Source: Flagellimonas pelagia
GTDB lineage: Bacteria > Bacteroidota > Bacteroidia > Flavobacteriales > Flavobacteriaceae
Assembly: GCF_003584135.1 (NCBI RefSeq)
Contig: NZ_QXFI01000013.1
Location: forward strand, 186,001-250,000
Reading direction: 5' to 3'
DNA: 64,000 nucleotides
Shown here: piece by piece, positions 61,566 through 64,000 of the stretch
How positions within the stretch are numbered: position 1 is the first letter of the stretch
Layout: each line of letters begins with the position of its first letter
Translations under genes and position numbers: made by a program
The notes under the pieces: model-generated
Told to the model about the DNA's origin: nothing
The model's database searches: none
The model's input: the letters and a program-made list of their open reading frames with translations, nothing else

Positions 61566-62594
61566 ATGAAAATTCTAGTTACCGGAGCCGCAGGATTTAT
61601 CGGATACCATGTTTGTAATAAATTATTGGAAAACCAACATACAGTAGTTGGACTTGACAATATTAACGATTACTATGATGTAAACCTTAAGCTCTCAAGA
61701 CTGCAGCAACTCGGAATCGATGCCAATCTGGCTAAAGAGTTCTATCATAAAGTTTCAGGGACCTCCAATAAAAAGTTCAGCTTTGTACGTATGAATCTTG
61801 AAGATAGAGATCATCTTCCCAAGTTATTTTCTGATGAGAAGTTTGACGTGGTATGTAATCTGGCCGCCCAGGCGGGTGTCCGGTATAGTCTGGAAAATCC
61901 GGAAGCGTATGTAGACAGTAATATAGTGGGTTTCTTGAACATACTGGAATGTTGTCGCAACCACAACATCCAACATTTGGTATATGCCAGCAGTTCCAGC
62001 GTATATGGGTCCAACAAAAAGGTACCATTTGAAACATCCGACAATGTGGACCATCCTATAAGCCTTTATGCTGCTTCCAAAAAAAGCAACGAACTTATGG
62101 CCCATACTTACAGCCATTTGTTCAATTTTAAGACAACTGGCCTTCGATTTTTTACCGTTTATGGTCCTTGGGGCAGACCCGATATGGCAATGTTCCTGTT
62201 CACAAAGGCCATTTTAGACGGAGAGCCTATAAAAGTTTTCAACAATGGGAATATGGAACGGGACTTTACCTATATAGACGATATTGTTGAAGGAGTGGTT
62301 CGCATCATCGAGGACAGGTTTGTTGGGGAAGAATCATCCAAAAAGAACTACAGCGTTTACAATATTGGTAACAATAATTCCGTAAAGCTATTGGATTTTG
62401 TTAACGCTTTGGAAAGCAAACTATCTACAACGGCCCAAAAACAGTTTCTTGAAATGCAGCCTGGGGATGTTGAAAAAACATGGGCAAATGTGGATGATTT
62501 GATAAGGGACTACGACTATAGGCCCAACACCTCAATTGAAATTGGTATTTCCAACTTTGTGGATTGGTACAAAAAACACTATCAAGTACAATAA
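61566..62594 (+). CDS. UDP-glucuronate 4-epimerase-like SDR protein
   Basis: From the ATG at 61566 (MKILVTGAAGFIGYHVC) the protein has 342 residues, the usual length of the family. It has the NAD-binding GxxGxxG motif, LDNINDYYDVNLKLSRLQQLG typical of UDP-glucuronate epimerases, and the catalytic Tyr-x3-Lys in SLYAASKKSNELMAH. An in-frame extension to 61485 lacks any family match and was left out. It would supply UDP-galacturonate to capsule synthesis. Confidence 0.92.
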   Translation: MKILVTGAAGFIGYHVCNKLLENQHTVVGLDNINDYYDVNLKLSRLQQLGIDANLAKEFYHKVSGTSNKKFSFVRMNLEDRDHLPKLFSDEKFDVVCNLAAQAGVRYSLENPEAYVDSNIVGFLNILECCRNHNIQHLVYASSSSVYGSNKKVPFETSDNVDHPISLYAASKKSNELMAHTYSHLFNFKTTGLRFFTVYGPWGRPDMAMFLFTKAILDGEPIKVFNNGNMERDFTYIDDIVEGVVRIIEDRFVGEESSKKNYSVYNIGNNNSVKLLDFVNALESKLSTTAQKQFLEMQPGDVEKTWANVDDLIRDYDYRPNTSIEIGISNFVDWYKKHYQVQ

Positions 62595-62727
62595 AAAGTA
62601 GATTAATACATTCTTGAGAAGGGTAATACCTTTTAACCGATTTTATGGGCCATTAACATAGTTTTACGAAGCTATTGGAAAGTTTTTATCAATTTTGGCC
62701 TCCAAAACAACAAAACCTCAATTGCAT

Positions 62728-63729
62728 ATGGCATTGAACGATATTGTCCTAAACAAGGAACTTCACATTTTAGTTACGGGAGGAGCAGGGTTCATAGGTT
62801 CCAACCTTTGCGAAACATTACTTGAAAATGGAAACAAAGTAACCTGTCTGGACAATTTTTCCACAGGAAAAAAAGAAAATATCGAACCCTTATTGAGCAA
62901 TGGGAACTTCTCGCTGATCGAAGGAGACATAAGGGATTTGGAGACATGTGAAAAAGCCTGTCAGGGTGTTGATTACATTTTACACCAAGCTGCATTGGGT
63001 TCAGTGCCCCGATCCATAAAAGACCCTATCACCAGCAATATGGTCAATGTATCAGGTTTTTTGAACATGTTGGTGGCCAGCAAAAATGCCGGGGTCAAAC
63101 GTTTTATATACGCCGCAAGTAGTTCAACCTACGGAGATTCAAAACAGATGCCCAAAATTGAAGAAGTGATCGGAAAGCCCCTTTCCCCATATGCCATTAC
63201 AAAATATGTGAACGAACTTTATGCCGATGTGTTTTCTAAAACCTATGGCATTGAAACCATAGGCCTCAGGTATTTCAACGTGTTTGGAAAAAGGCAAGAC
63301 CCCAACGGTGCTTATGCTGCCGTGATACCTAAATTTGTGATGCAGTTGATGAAGCATGAATCGCCAACAATAAATGGGGATGGAAGTTTTTCAAGGGATT
63401 TCACCTATATTGAAAATGTTGTTGAAATGAATCTAAGAGCCATTGTAACCACCAATACGGAAGCCGTGAACACTGTTTACAATGTAGCCTTTGGAGAAAG
63501 AACGGACCTTAATCAATTGATTGGCCTTCTAAAAAAGAATTTGGCAAAATACGACCCCAGTATTGCTGAAATTGAACCAAATTATGGCCCCAATAGACTT
63601 GGAGATGTCCCCCACTCCCTGGCCTCTATCGACAAGGCTAAGGAAAAACTGGGATATGCACCAAAATATGACATTTCCAAAGGCCTAGAAAAAGCAGTTG
63701 ATTGGTATTGGGGAAATTTAAAAAACTAA
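62728..63729 (+). CDS. NAD-dependent epimerase (WbpP/UDP-GlcNAc 4-epimerase-like)
   Basis: From the ATG at 62728 the protein has 333 residues; a TTG at 62695 in the same frame would add 11 residues. It has [14 protein letters not shown], the Tyr-x3-Lys motif in [12 protein letters not shown], and [23 protein letters not shown], all typical of WbpP/TviC enzymes that interconvert UDP-GlcNAc and UDP-GalNAc or their uronic acids. The next gene, a nucleotide-sugar dehydrogenase, is the usual partner in making uronic acid sugars for O-antigen or capsule. Confidence 0.9.
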   Translation: MALNDIVLNKELHILVTGGAGFIGSNLCETLLENGNKVTCLDNFSTGKKENIEPLLSNGNFSLIEGDIRDLETCEKACQGVDYILHQAALGSVPRSIKDPITSNMVNVSGFLNMLVASKNAGVKRFIYAASSSTYGDSKQMPKIEEVIGKPLSPYAITKYVNELYADVFSKTYGIETIGLRYFNVFGKRQDPNGAYAAVIPKFVMQLMKHESPTINGDGSFSRDFTYIENVVEMNLRAIVTTNTEAVNTVYNVAFGERTDLNQLIGLLKKNLAKYDPSIAEIEPNYGPNRLGDVPHSLASIDKAKEKLGYAPKYDISKGLEKAVDWYWGNLKN

Positions 63730-63765
63730 GAAAAATTACTATTATTTATAGATTAAACTAAACAC

Positions 63766-64000
63766 ATGAATCTAACTGTCATCGGAACCGGATATGTAGG
63801 CCTTGTAAGCGGGACCTGTTTTGCCGAAATGGGAAATAATGTAACATGCATAGATATTGACCAAAAAAAGATAGATGGTCTAAAAAATGGTATTATCCCT
63901 ATTTATGAACCTGGACTGGAAGCCATCGTGAAACGTAATGTTGCCGGTAAAACACTCCATTTCAGCACTTCTTTGGAAAACCACCTTGAGAATTGCGATA
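63766..64000 (+). CDS. ugd: UDP-glucose/nucleotide-sugar dehydrogenase, N-terminal part (3' end outside window)
   Basis: The frame starts at ATG 63766 and stays open to the edge, giving 78 residues. It begins MNLTVIGTGYVGLVSGTCFAE, the NAD-binding motif of UDP-glucose 6-dehydrogenase, and continues NVTCIDIDQKKIDGLKNGIIPIYEPGL. It would oxidise UDP-glucose to UDP-glucuronate, the substrate for the epimerase encoded two genes upstream. The catalytic Cys lies outside the window. WbpO-type dehydrogenases are an alternative, but the N-terminus fits Ugd better. Confidence 0.82.
   Translation, partial: MNLTVIGTGYVGLVSGTCFAEMGNNVTCIDIDQKKIDGLKNGIIPIYEPGLEAIVKRNVAGKTLHFSTSLENHLENCD

Noticed and set aside
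1..64000. CRISPR arrays, tRNA or rRNA genes
   Set aside because: No regularly spaced repeats and no cloverleaf or rRNA-like sequence were noticed on reading; this was not computed.

Overview
The window looks like a chromosome segment of a marine Flavobacteriaceae bacterium, close to the Muricauda/Flagellimonas group. The evidence is gliding genes gldF-gldG beside dnaN, DUF4249/TonB receptor pairs, a Bacteroidetes-type capsule locus, promoters of the TAnnTTTG type instead of classical -10 boxes, few Shine-Dalgarno sites and moderate-to-low GC. The genus is an inference from protein style; no database was searched.

1-10.5 kb is an acetate uptake and assimilation module: the end of a DUF294 nucleotidyltransferase-like gene, a DnaQ-like exonuclease, acetyl-CoA synthetase, a single-domain response regulator, a symporter-histidine kinase fusion, a cation/acetate symporter with its DUF4212 partner, a porin, and a small zinc-ribbon/HTH protein that resembles IS1 InsA but has no transposase beside it. 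10.6-19.3 kb is housekeeping: purC, a PhoH ATPase, a SAM hydrolase, an ABM protein, gldF, gldG, dnaN, a DUF4870 protein and mnmE.

19.3-29.5 kb is a roughly 10.2-kb integrative mobilizable element inserted at the 3' end of mnmE. The last codons of mnmE (Cys-Ile-Gly-Lys-stop) are repeated at its right edge. It carries a tyrosine recombinase, an FtsX-type permease as cargo, an excisionase-like HTH protein, a MobC/relaxase pair with a candidate oriT, a RES-domain protein, a HigBA toxin-antitoxin pair with clear operators, and a GC-rich IS256-family insertion near the right end. A second inverted-repeat site, nearly identical to the one just inside the left end, lies just beyond the right end. This suggests that it is the true recombination core, or that a second related element once sat in tandem.

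29.5-42.6 kb is an envelope and transport region: a DUF4249 lipoprotein with its TonB receptor, a second FtsX permease behind a possible sigma-54 promoter, a frameshifted PAP2 phosphatase, a PepSY-like protein, a COG4705-like membrane protein, another TonB-dependent receptor and an OmpR-type two-component system. 42.6-46.5 kb holds two transcription units that share a CRP/FNR-type palindrome: thioredoxin-like/permease/acetolactate decarboxylase-like, and DUF6799-like/outer membrane protein. 46.5-53.9 kb has an M1 aminopeptidase lipoprotein, secreted proteins of unknown role, a Vat/CatB-type acetyltransferase and a second two-component system. 54-64 kb is a capsule or exopolysaccharide locus (CpsB-type phosphatase, Wzc-type kinase, Wza-type exporter, PglF-like dehydratase, PglE-like aminotransferase, two epimerases and a nucleotide-sugar dehydrogenase that runs off the edge). 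It is preceded by a ten-codon reading frame ending in a 38-bp perfect palindrome.
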